Assembly (NCBI GenBank): GCA_003991915.1
Contig: RQTK01000510.1
Location: 181,309-245,308, forward strand
Source: Elysia chlorotica
Taxonomy: Eukaryota > Mollusca > Gastropoda > Plakobranchidae
DNA length: 64,000 nt
Direction of reading: 5' to 3'
Shown: positions 1-11,848 of the stretch, one piece after another
Numbering within the stretch: the stretch's first letter is position 1
How the letters are laid out: every line of letters begins with the position of its first letter
The notes under the pieces: model-generated
The model's database searches: none
Told to the model about the DNA's origin: nothing
What the model saw: only the letters and a program-made list of their open reading frames with translations
Program-made: the position numbers and the translations under genes

Positions 1-1085
1 AATTAAAGAACCTCTATATCTTCCTTGTGACTATACTAAATGTCCAGCCTCACTAGAGCTGACACGTGAAACTGCTATGCACCGAGATGTTTATCTAAAC
101 CATATAAGCGTAACGGGTTACACACATTATTGATCAGTCCCATTTCAGAAATGAGACAGATTGGGGTGTCCACTGCTTTCTCCTACTATTTCTAAGGTAT
201 TATATAAATATCTTATTTTACAAAGAGGCAGCACGGGAATTTGAAACGTACTGGTATTTCGTGTTCTAAAAAAGGAAATAGTCTTTGAATTGGAACGCTT
301 TGAGGGATGGAGAAATGATTCACCATGTGGGGATTGCATCTGCCTGAGGCGAAATGCCACAGCTACATCCGGACTAAATCTGTTATTCTTTGCGTGTTCC
401 TTATTCTCAAGAGAGTTATTCTTGGACCATTTAAACAATAGCCTTACTTTAATCAAACACAAAGCACCAAAATAAAATTACGAAATGAGAACAATTGGAG
501 GGAGGTTTAAGACAACAGCCGTACATGCTTCTTGGTAGGATAACGTCTTTTAAATGCGACCCATAACAGATACAAACGTTATAACCTAATATTGAAATAT
601 TTTAAGGAAAAATAACTGTATTTTTTCTCATTAAATTACCTCATACTGTTATATTTTAACGAAAAAAAATTATATTTTTTCCTCATTAAATTACCTCTTT
701 GTAATAGTGCTTTAAGAATGTATCTAAAAACACCAGAAATTTAGAAACACAAAATCAAAAATATAAAGCTTTTAATGTATTTACACAATTATCCAAATTC
801 CAAGTCAGGAAGAAGATTTAAAATCATCATTTGGAATATCTCACAAGACGAATGTAAGCAGCTAAAGCTGAGCCCTGGAATGGTGGCCTAAGGCACATTG
901 TTTTTTCTCTCAGTCTATTACTTATTTGTTGTTATTGTTGCCGTTGTTACGAGTAATCAAAAATGATTTCTTCCTAAATCGGGCTTTCCGATCATCATCA
1001 CTATACACGTCTAGACATACAGGCAAAGAAAAAAAAAGGCTTTCAGGCGGATAAAAGAAAATTAAGGACATAATTTCTTGTGTTT
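1..1085. other. No gene seen
   Basis: AT-rich sequence with a short duplicated phrase at 610-700 (tttttctcattaaattacct twice, about 62 bp apart). No exon or known element. Confidence 0.6.
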
Positions 1086-1172
1086 CGCCGTATAGGATCT
1101 CCCAGGAGGAGAACCTAGGAGACGTTAAACCCGGAGAGAGGGACATAATTCTCTCCCTCCCTCTATAGAGAA
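1086..1172 (+). repeat. Solo copy of the cgccgtataggat repeat
   Basis: Reads cgccgtataggatctcccag, gaacctaggagacgttaaac and ctctccctccctctatagag. It is the same family as the arms at 46941 and 47217, here without an inverted partner. Confidence 0.8.
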
Positions 1173-1737
1173 CACATTGCTTGTGTTCCTTATTGAATAA
1201 GCTGATTAATAATTCCATGTGGGTGCGTGCGCGCGTGTGTCTGTGTGTGTGTGTAATTATTGTTTTCTTTGTATTTTTTTGTGCGGGCGGGGGTGGCGTT
1301 AGATACTCCTTGCAATTTGTCACTTGGGAGTTTTATGTATCTGAGTACTGTTCAACAGATATTGAGAATAACAATAAGATCAGCTTTAATTGTAATAACT
1401 TTAAAAAAAAAACTTGTTCGTAATAGGAACTCGCATTTTTAACGCGCATACTTTTGAGCTAACTCTTAATAGCATCAATTAATTTGTACTCCGATGAAAC
1501 TAGATAATTATTTGTGGTTTCTATGGCTGATAGTCATAGCGGTTTGTTTTCTGAGGCTATGATTCTCTGTCTGAGTCATGCTAGAATACTTTGAGCTAGA
1601 TCCCGTAATAATATATGTGTTCTCGAATGAAAAAAGAGTATGATATTTTAAGAAAGCCCTGGATAAATACTGATTTATAAAGATAGTTATTGTCAATTTT
1701 ATAAATGCTATGAGAATTTTTGATAGTTATAAACATC
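1173..1737. other. No gene seen
   Basis: A short GT-rich run (about 1217-1255) and ordinary AT-rich sequence. Confidence 0.6.
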
Positions 1738-1850
1738 AGAGAAAGGTTGAAAGGGAGAGAATAAGGGAGTGAATAAGGGAGAGAAAAGATAGAGAGAAAT
1801 ATGCCTCTCTCTCTTACTCACTGTCTCTCTCTTTCTCTCTCTCTCTCTCC

Positions 1851-1884
<34 letters not shown>

Positions 1885-1918
1885 TTGTCTTTCTGCCTCT
1901 TTTCCTCTCTCCCCCTCA
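1738..1918. repeat. GA-rich then CT-rich tract
   Basis: A purine stretch (1738-1799) meets a CT microsatellite (1804-1918), so the single strand could fold on itself. Confidence 0.9.
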
Positions 1919-2099
1919 CTATTTTTTACCCTAGTTCCAACAATATATCAAAATATTATTGTCAAAATATTATTGGTTCGTTATCGAGTATCATCGTTAT
2001 GTTTAGGTTACGACTTTCACATATTTCTTTAGCAATACCTCTACCCAAGAACCACGGAATACAAACACAAGTTGTGACTCTATCTAGTGCAAGGCCAGC

Positions 2100-4720
2100 C
2101 AACAATAACCTCACCTTATGTAGCTGATCCTGTGTTTGTTTCCTTACTCTCCCACTACTATAAGCTTTGAGATCACATTATGGAAAAAGGTGACGTAATC
2201 CAAACCATTAGGTATAGGTTCCTTTAATCGTTTATAATTTTGGTTCATGAAGATAAAATGTCCCCAAAGGAGCATGTAGTAATTGCGTTCGTTTAACATC
2301 CAACGTCAGCACTATAAATATAGGCTATATTGTGGTCGGGGCACCAAGACTGACCTCTGACACGGCGTGGATACCATGACTCCTAGTCACATTAAACTTA
2401 CACCCACCCAACCGGTAGGTGGGCGAAATCGCCAGGGTGGGACCACGAATCTTCTGCGTCGAAAGCCGATGTTCTACCCCTAGACTACCCCCCTCCCCCT
2501 CCGGCGCAAGTTCCCTTAGCCGTCGTTTTCGTGTTTTCTACAGGCACTGTTATCGCAAGATATCTACTGTCAATGAAGGTTAAACGTTATAATGTCCTTC
2601 CCGGTGCATAACTCATCCCTGATACGTGACTGACTATGGCATATCAGACAAAGCACTCTTTGACCACGATAGTGTTCACCATAGAAACTGAAGTCACGTT
2701 ATCTCAGATAAATTCTACACGTTAGATTTCTCTCTATTGTCCACAATTTATTTATCCCGTAAAATGTTCGTGATTTTTTAACAATAGATCAAGCCCTGAT
2801 GCTAACTGTAGCTCTATGAGGGAAGTAGTTGCTGGGAATTTTATTTTAACCATTGCCGATGTTTTTATAGTTAAGTAATATTAAATACATCACGTAACTT
2901 ATTAGTATTATGAACAAAAATTCCAACACCCAAAGTGCATTGTAAAAACATTTTAGTTTTATATTTTTTTCTTTGTTCTCCATCTATATTGTTAAAGAAC
3001 CCCGGAAGCTCCACCATAGATCTTAGCACGGCATTCCTTACAGAGCATACTGGTTATCTCTATGAATCTGGGCTGGAAATAACTTACCATTATGCCAAAA
3101 ATATAATACAAAGATTTGGTATTAAAATAGCACCCTATGCCAATGAAGCCATCGTTTTGCAGTTCACTCTAAAAACTCAAGTCATGTTATCTACGATGAC
3201 TTTTACTCATTTGTAATTTGTATGTGATCATGCCATAATATTGATGCTTTTTATAGAATATAAATATAAAGTCAACGTAACAATACAATAAGGAGATCGT
3301 TGATGGAAAATTTATTTCAGCTATTCCCGAGATTCAGTTATTTAAAAGGACGCAAAAAACTATTATAATTAACTTCCTGTCTTATTTTTCAATTTCAATA
3401 TGAAAAGTATCGCAGAGAAATGAGTAAATATTTTATTATACATTTTTCTAATTTCACCAAGAAGTTAGAAACAATGTATACTAGATAAGATGCATCTGTG
3501 GACAACGCATTTTCACGAAATTTTTTCTCTTGGAATTTAAATAACAACCGCCAGAATTTCCAGAATTAGTAAAGGATGAAGCTGTTGCCTGAGCGTGCAG
3601 TGGTGTTCATAAAAGTCGCCTTTGAAGGAGATATTCACAAAACTTAGCATTAACAATGTACTCAGATGAGAAAAAACAGACACGCAGTAGGGATTGCCAA
3701 GAAGTGGGCCTATCTCAACTTTTTTCCTCACATGCGCAAATTTCACCTCAGAGCTTTTCAAAAGGAAAAAAAAAACAATTGAAGATTTGATAATTTTAAC
3801 TAGAAACATGAAAAAAGCAAAAGAAAAAAAAATACAAGTTAGTAATTTTCTTTACAAGCCTAAAGGATTGAGCAAAACAGACATTTATTCCCACCACTGT
3901 AAAACTGATTCTTTTTCTTTAAGCAAAATCATTTTGTTAAGGAGAAAAGTCACGCAACACGCCAGCGTTTGGGCCAACATCCAGGTTCCTATTAAAAGCC
4001 CGCTTATTACTGGCGCAATTTTTACCTCTACTCCTGACAGTAATAGTCCCTCTCCCCACCGCTCTTAACAGTCTCGCATATTGATTCCACAAGTTTGAAT
4101 GTTTGTTCAAAATGGTGCAATAATTATACGAGTTAAAGTTTCTATCTCTGTCATGTGTATTGTCTATTTGCCCTTTTCCGATGTCTATATTATTTTGTGT
4201 GTATGTGTCTTTTGCTATTTAAGGTGTATGTTCATATCTTATTTAAAAAATTAAGAAGTTCTCACCAATACTCTTTTTAACATGATTGTTTCTTATCTAC
4301 ACAGTTACTAATGGGTATGCCCAAGTGTGTGCTACTGTTTAGAAAAAAAGCGTCTTTGCTCGTGATCTTTACAAAGTGAGTAATGACATTTTACTGAGTG
4401 TAGAAAAGCAATCACGGAATGAGAGCAGTGAATGGATGGAAGGGAAGCCCAATAGCGAGACCCGCAACTTTTGTTCCTCGCATGATTTGGAATTCTCGTG
4501 GGATTTTCAGGGTGAAATTGCTAACAGCAAGAGATACTTCAAAGGGAAAAAACAGTGTTTAAATAAAATGCGATTTCTCCTGAGAGTTTCAGAAAAGAAA
4601 GAGAGAGCATTGAAGTTCAGATTTCTAGTACTTTGTATGGCAGTTCTTAAAATGATACCAGTACATGTAATAGGAAATGTCAATCTTGAACCACTCGAGA
4701 GATAAATGAGTCACTGTTGC
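2100..4720 (+). repeat. Old repeat block 1 (diverged copy of 5.05-8.7 kb)
   Basis: Shared phrases in the same order as 5050-8690: gtgtttgtttcc; atatcagacaaagcactctt; aaactgaagtcacgttatct; gatcttagcacggcattcct; aaaggacgc; caccaagaagttaga; cccgcttattactggcgcaa; acccgcaacttttgttcctc; ctcctgagagtttcaga. A SINE at 2291-2492 is inserted. No coding sequence is recognised. Confidence 0.7.
2291..2492 (-). mobile_element. tRNA-derived SINE copy
   Basis: On the minus strand a tRNA-like head (gtagaac...tcggctttcgac, then gtggtcccaccctggcgat) leads through gtgactaggagtcatggta to a tail ending gctgacgttggatgttaaac. Layout matches the other copies in the window. Confidence 0.8.
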
Positions 4721-5191
4721 TACGAGTATAATGTGTTAACTGTCCTAGACCGGCATGGGCACAATATAGCCGTTACTGTGCTGTAAAAACTAAACTCACT
4801 CACTCACTCAATCACGACAAGATAAACTAAACAAAAAAGTCGAATAAAGATATTTTTTTCTATGTATCTGGTGTTTGTTTGTGTTTTTTTTTGGTTTGCT
4901 TGTTTTTTTTGTGAAATCAGAAAACTGTCTTTCCTTAACATCAGTCGCACGTATGCATACACAAGTGCGAAAAGAAAACCGTTGACTATAAAAAGGTATT
5001 AACTAAAGAGCACATAAAGATCCCTGTTGTAAAAGTTCAGGCAAAAATAATATCAGTTAAGGAAGCCAACACTATGTTTCTCTTTCCTCCTTCCCCTTTC
5101 TTTCAAAAAAGTCCCTCCCTAGTGCATAACTAATATCTTATCTTGTCAGACAAAGCACTCTTGTTTTTTTAGATTAAAAAAAACCTACTTG

Positions 5192-5194
<3 letters not shown>

Positions 5195-5257
<63 letters not shown>
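5195..5257. repeat. CT microsatellite
   Basis: An almost pure tc repeat of about 60 bp. Confidence 0.97.
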
Positions 5258-6821
5258 TTATACATTTTTTTTCTTGGGTCTCCGTCTACACTGTCTGAGA
5301 ACTCGCGAACTTCATAATTGATCTTAGCACCGAATTCCTAAAAGAGCATTTTACCGTTCCGGCCTCGGTTCAGCTTTTAATAATGTGCTAAAGATAACTT
5401 GACATTATGCAAGAAATATAACGCAAAGGTTTTGTAAGAAATAGTGTCCTATGCCATCTTTCTGTTGGGGATCTAACCATGGAAACTGAAGCCATGATAT
5501 CTCTGATAAGTTCTGATTGTTAGATCCCTGTCTGTGGTATACTATTAATCCGTGTCTTGAGATTATATTGGTGCATTTGGTAGAATATAATTATGAAGTC
5601 CGATAGTAAAACGAGGAATGTGCAAGCGGAAAATCTATTTAAGCTATTGCTGAAATTCGATTATTTTAAAGGACGCGTATTTATATTCTACTCCCAGCCG
5701 TATATTTTTCAATTCCAATGCAAAAACAGTTTTGTAAAATATTTCTTTACATTATCCTGGGTATTTTTCTATTCACCAAGAAGTTAGAATCACCATTGCT
5801 GATTTAAGCACCGTGTTCCTTAGAAAGCACAAAGCTCCAGGTCCGGCGCCGCGCTAAATCTGTTCCAGTGATGAGTTACCTCTCACACAAGAAATAACAT
5901 TCTAAATTTTAGTCAATATAGTACTTAGGCTATCTTTCTGCACCATTTGATAAATATTAATAATTTTTTATTTTATTTTATTATTTCAACCGCATAACTG
6001 GAGATTCCTCTCCCAAACCCAGCTGTTACCGCATTTAAACTATAAGGAGTGTCTACTTTAAACTGGCAACATCCCTACAAACAGAATATCGATCCGCTGA
6101 GTAATTTGGGGATTCATTTTACCTGAAAATGTAACGTCTTTGATCGTGATCAAACCAAACTGAGCTAAGCTATATCAGCTTACTGAGAGAAGGAAAGCGA
6201 TTAATTTTTAATGAGAATAGCGGATTTGTCAGAGAGGAATACGTTGATTATAGCCAAATACACCTTTAGTAATGTTCGTCTCTTGTCAAGATATTCTAAT
6301 AATGGTAATCGAACAAAATGCAGTTTATTCAACATATTTTATAACTTTTTAAATCTTTTATTTAAACCTTTTCCAATATTTTTATAACAACTAGTCTTTT
6401 GAGAGTCATAAGAACATTTCTAAATAAAAATGATCCACAGATCAAGCATTTAGGGCAAGCCTTTACGGACGCCATGCATATGTTTTGTCGTAACTGTCAA
6501 GAGTTCGAAAGTGTAAACCGGCATCTCGAAAGTTATAATAAAATCACCCTTCAAACGAATACCTAAGTAGTAGCCTCCTAGAATTTTTAAGATCATGGGG
6601 AAATCAGCTTGGCTGTTATACGTTACTTTCCCTTATGCCGGTGCGTTGCTTTGCGCATCAGAAACCTTTCTTTCCTTACCAGCATAGACATAAAAAACTG
6701 GGATGGCTAAAGAACTACATAAAGAAAACCTTTGAGACTAGATATATATCTGTTATATTACGTACCCAAAAAAAAAAAACAACCAATGAATTATTATTTG
6801 GTTAGACATTAATTTTTGTCA

Positions 6822-7230
6822 GAAAGCAAAGGCACAGACCACGCAAGCCTTTGGACCAATAACCAGATTCCTTCCCTCAGTTGAACATTAAAACGTCCGT
6901 TTATTACTTGCGCATTCCTCATCCTTATATCTGATAGAGATAGGCCCTCTACCCACCGCTCTCACCAGACGCAGATATTGATCCCGCAAGTTTGACTCTT
7001 AGAACCAGATGATGCAATATATAATCTCTCGTCTATATATTTATATTTGTCAGAAAGCAAAGGCACAGACCACGCAAGCCTCTCAGTTGAACATTAAAAC
7101 GTCCGTTTATTACTTGCGCATTCCTCATCCTTATATCTGATAGAGATAGGCCCTCTACCCACCGCTCTCACCAGACGCAGATATTGATTCCGCAAGTTTG
7201 ACTCTTAGAACCAGATGATGCAATATATGA
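6822..7230 (+). repeat. Recent direct duplication of ~180 bp
   Basis: 6815-7021 and 7050-7230 share tcagaaagcaaaggcacaga, aacgtccgtttattacttgc and tctgatagagataggccctc almost perfectly; the second lacks about 24 bp (ttggaccaataaccagattc and flank). A distant relative lies at 3945-4130. Confidence 0.9.
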
Positions 7231-7350
7231 GTTCTCGTTTATGTATTTATTGTGTATATGTGTTTTTCTCTTTTTCAGTAGCAAACCTCTATACATCTCT
7301 GTATGTGTCTTTTGTCCTGTCCGATCTTCCATTCCTCTCTTCCTAAGTGT

Positions 7351-7436
7351 GTCTCTCTCTCTGTCTCTCTCTGTCTCTCTCTCTCTCTCTATCTCTCTCT
7401 CTCACTCTCTGTCTCTCTTTTCCTTTTTTTTTCTTT
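7351..7436. repeat. CT-rich microsatellite
   Basis: Interrupted ct/ctgt repeats followed by a T run. Ser/Leu-rich translations across it are artefacts. Confidence 0.95.
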
Positions 7437-7810
7437 CTTTGTCTGTGTGCCTCTGTGCCTGTATCTGTCTCTGCATCTGTATTCTTCTTGTCTCTTTGCC
7501 TCTGCCTCTCTTTGTCGTGTTTTTCGCATACTTTATCCAGATATCTCACCCCTAATCCGATAAAAAAAAGCAACAGTAATTGCACCCAACCAGTCCTTTA
7601 ATTTGTACAAGTTCAACCGAGGATAAACTCAACTTAGGAAGCTGACACTGTGTTTGTTTCCATGCCCTCCGGTCGACTTTCTATCAAAGTTTAATGTGAA
7701 ATGATGTCCTCTCTTGGGCAAACTAAATCCTTGCAGTGTCAGACAAAGCCCTATTTGACCATGAAACTACACAAAAGAAATTTCACTCATGGTATCAGAT
7801 TACAGTTGAT

Positions 7811-7925
7811 GTGGTTAAACGTCCAACGTTAGCACTATATAGAATGTGGTTAAACGTCTAACGTTAGCACTATATAGACTGTATTGAGGAAGGGTCCCAA
7901 GACTGATGTATGACAATTTATGTCT
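7811..7925 (-). mobile_element. SINE 3' fragment with a 35-bp tail duplication
   Basis: Contains the tail end of the same SINE, with gtggttaaacgtccaacgtt and gtggttaaacgtctaacgtt as adjacent 35-bp units, then gggtcccaagactgatg. The tRNA-like head is missing. Confidence 0.7.
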
Positions 7926-8699
7926 TCCCACGCAAGATAACTGCTACTTGTTAGATTTCTTTTGTGCAATATTGTTGTATCCCTTGATACATTCATTAAT
8001 TTGGTCATTATTCTAACGATTTTACTATATGAAAAGTGTTGCCAAAGTTTTAATTTAAAACACCTTAAATTGCTGAACAACTTTAAAAAATCATTTATAA
8101 AACAAATATTATTTTAAAGAAAGCGGGATTCAAGAATTTCAAAGTGCAGTGTGCTGTACACAATTATGTTTTTGTTGTTTTTTTCTCCTGGGCCTACCTT
8201 TGTTTTGGTTCATTTTGATAGTGTTTTTTTTTTAATAGTTTTGCGTCGTTCTAGTCTCCAGAAACATGACTTATAGAAATTAGGGAACACTTGCTTTGAA
8301 TATTGTTATAAATAAAATAATGCTCTATAAAATCACGTGTGCCTGAACCTGAGCTAAGATTTAGAAAAAAATGGTTTGATGGCGATTTTAACTAGTCACC
8401 AATAACACGCTTTTGAAAGAAATTCTAAGAATGAGTGAGGGAGGCAGAGGAGCAAGACTCACATACAACTTTTGTTCCTCGCGTGATCGGCACTCTCGTG
8501 GGATTTTCAGGTTCAAAAAGCACTAGGTACTTAAAAAGAAGAAAAAAAAAACAGCATTGAAATAAAAGACAAATATTTCTCCTGAGAGTTTCAGAGAAAC
8601 TAAACGAGAAGAAGTTGGAAGGGCAACGTTCTAGTATCAAAGTATTTAACAATGATTCAAGTACTAAGTTATGTCAGTTTCTTAACATTATAATCTAAA

Positions 8700-9448
8700 T
8701 AAAAAGATTAAATAAAGATGTGTTTTTTTAATGAAATTTAGTCTTTGGTTAAAATTTGTATTATGCTCTATCCATTTAGCGTTATGAAAACGCATACAAA
8801 TTCAAAATGCTACAGATTTAGACAAGTTTTGAAACATATTATGCGCAGAGAACATGAGACTTATTCTTTGATTGTTGTTATTGTAAAACAAATGAGTAAA
8901 TATGAATCTCATATTGAAAAGAAAAACAATGTTTACACGGTTTTAGTTTGCTTCATCAGACCCATGGAAAAACCACCTGGGTTGTTTCTTGTTTCCATTA
9001 TGCGTGTTAAGTTGTTCGTTTTTTTAAATTCCTAAAGTTATCATTCTCAATCATGGACCTGTCTATTTTGAGAATACCTAACCGTAACATGGACAAGACA
9101 TAAAAAGGGAATGAACAAGACTTAGTAAGTGCATATCGAAAATCGTAGAAAACCATTTCAAACAACGTACGTATACACAAAATAAGGAAAGCATTATTCG
9201 GACTAGATACGTCATATAAGAGGAAAAACAACAACAAAAAACAACTGATGTGGTAGTGTTTTTAAAGGCCTAAATGAACTAGAAAATTACCACTTATTTT
9301 CTCCCCAATAAATTGCTGTTTACTATCGATTCATGCGTTCCACAAGTAAAATCATGAAAGGCGTTAGCCTTGTGGCACATACATAGATTCTTCGCCTTAA
9401 AGGATCTAAATATAATGTTTATATAGCTATCCTTTTTATTCATTTCTG
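8700..9448. other. No gene seen
   Basis: AT-rich, no recognisable repeat or exon. Confidence 0.55.
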
Positions 9449-9519
9449 TACACTTTGCTGGACCTTTTTCTGTCTCCTTTTACCTTTCTAAGTCTCTACT
9501 TTTTGTTTGTCAGTATGTC

Positions 9520-9660
9520 TGTTTGTTGTCTCTCTCTCCCTCTTACTCTATCTCTCTATCTCTCTCCATGTCTTACTCTATCTCTCTATCTCTCTCCATG
9601 TCTTACTCTCTCCCCCTCATTTACTCTCTCTTTCTCTCTTTTTCTTAATCCTTCATTCCT
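9520..9660. repeat. CT-rich tract with a 38-bp tandem unit
   Basis: The unit cttactctatctctctatc plus tctctccatgt occurs twice in a row (about 9541-9602). Confidence 0.93.
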
Positions 9661-9948
9661 CTTTCGACATTGTACTGTTTTTTTTTTCTTCTCAATACGC
9701 TCACCTTCACATCGTGAACTATTAAAATGTATTGAGGAAAGAGACTCAATGAAGATGTTTAGCCAAAAATAATATAGGGTTAGGAAGCCGCTACTGTGCT
9801 TTTTTACCCTTCTCTCCCAACCATTTTTTCAAGGTTAAACGTAAAGCCTCTCCTCCCTTGCGCATAAACGTTTTAATAATATTTTGCCTTGTCAGACAAA
9901 GCACTCTGTGACCAGGACAATGCACTTCAGAAATTGAAGTCATGTTCT

Positions 9949-10190
<242 letters not shown>

Positions 10191-10653
10191 TACGCACACA
10201 CACGCACACACAGCCTTTTTGACAAATGAGTTAAAACCTTATTTTTGTAAAATATATGAAACCGCTGGATATATCACCACAGAGACGTTGTAGGCATTTT
10301 ATCTCATTATTGTTTAAGGTATCGAAAGCTAGTATCATACTGTTAAAATAATTGCAGAAACATCTATTTCATGTCTTTGATTCTTCAATTGATATACTTG
10401 TTTGCCAATTCATCTTCTTTCTCATTGACTTTAGACCACCATTCATTGGACAGTAAAGCCCAAAAGGGGGTGTCGCTCTACAGCTTTCCTAGCAATTCTT
10501 ATACACTCGCGCAAAAACTTACTCGTTTAGCATGAGTTTCAGCATCTCGTTTCGTTCATCTCCACCAACCTACTGAAACAGGAACTGTAACCTTTGAGTG
10601 GAAATACCTGTCTTAAGGCTTTACAAGACGAAACACCCTTTTTATATGTATGT

Positions 10654-10668
10654 CTGTCTCTCTCACTC

Positions 10669-10711
<43 letters not shown>

Positions 10712-10712
10712 C
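10654..10712. repeat. CT microsatellite
   Basis: ctctctc repeats of about 50 bp. Confidence 0.95.
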
Positions 10713-11815
10713 TCCCTCACACTAACGCATTAAACATTATTTTGTTTTCTAAACTGTTTAGAAACATCAGACACCCTAATAATATTATGTTGAAAATGTA
10801 TTAGGAAAGTGTTTAAATTAATCTCTCTTTCAGAAAATGTTATTAACATCATTGGAGAAGAGGTGTACACATCTACACCGGAACAAAATACGCTTACATA
10901 ATAAAATCCATTAACCTTAGAGATATATAGATGCACATAGTTTATATAGATTTCTAAATACTTTCACGTTTTCTTTGAAAGCATTCTTATAAAAAAGACA
11001 GCATGGCCCTAATTTAAAAAAAAATATAACCACAAACATTTTAGATAAATGAATATGAAACGCTTTAACAGCAAAATTATGGAAACGGGTTAAACATGTT
11101 TTAAATGTTACAACAAGTTATATATGTCAACGAAGATCTGGCGAGGCACATAACAAAGCACAATAAAAAAAAATATTATTTTTAAAAATCTATTTCATCT
11201 CCTAGATTTCTAGAAGAGTATGTTTATGTGAAAAATATCGGAAGTATCTGAGACTCGAGCGGGAGACATCCCGCTCTTCAGTCTAAACCACTAACCAAAT
11301 CCCTTGTCGGCGATTCCTCAACATTATTTATAAACATTTGTGTTATAACTGGGCTCCAGAGACCAGACATACAAGTATTATCCCAGTTCAGAAGACCTGC
11401 GTCTTGCCTTTATGCGTCTGAGCTGTTTTTATACATAGGAAATCTATTCCAATCAATCTTAATCTTCCAGTTTTCTATACCAAGAAAGTTTTACAACGCA
11501 TGCGTAGACAGAAAAGCATAGAGGCGAAAAGGCAAAATTGCCCCAGACAGCACGTTAAAAATAACCCTTCAGAATCATATCAGAGCTTTGTCAGAGACAA
11601 TTTATATGAGGAATATTATGGATTGAAGCGAGACTCTCGACTGTTTCTGAAGCGGTTTTCTTATAACATTTATTTACATTCAAGAGGTAATAAAAGATCA
11701 TAACCGTATCTTTTCCTTTTCATTATTTTTTTTATCTCCTTCGATAATCTTTTCATTTGATGAAACGAAATATAGGGCAGTGATAAAATAATATTTCCAG
11801 ACATTTCCTGCATTT

Positions 11816-11817
11816 GC

Positions 11818-11848
<31 letters not shown>
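11816..11848. repeat. TA/CA microsatellite
   Basis: About twelve TA units followed by cacacaca. Confidence 0.95.

Larger units (their letters stand above)
5050..8690 (+). repeat. Old repeat block 2
   Basis: Counterpart of 2100-4720 with extra internal duplications (for example at 6822-7021/7050-7230) and two CT microsatellites. Related text also occurs at 9771-9950 (taggaagccgctactgtgct; gtcagacaaagcactctgtg). Probably remains of a dispersed element; no protein domain found. Confidence 0.65.
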
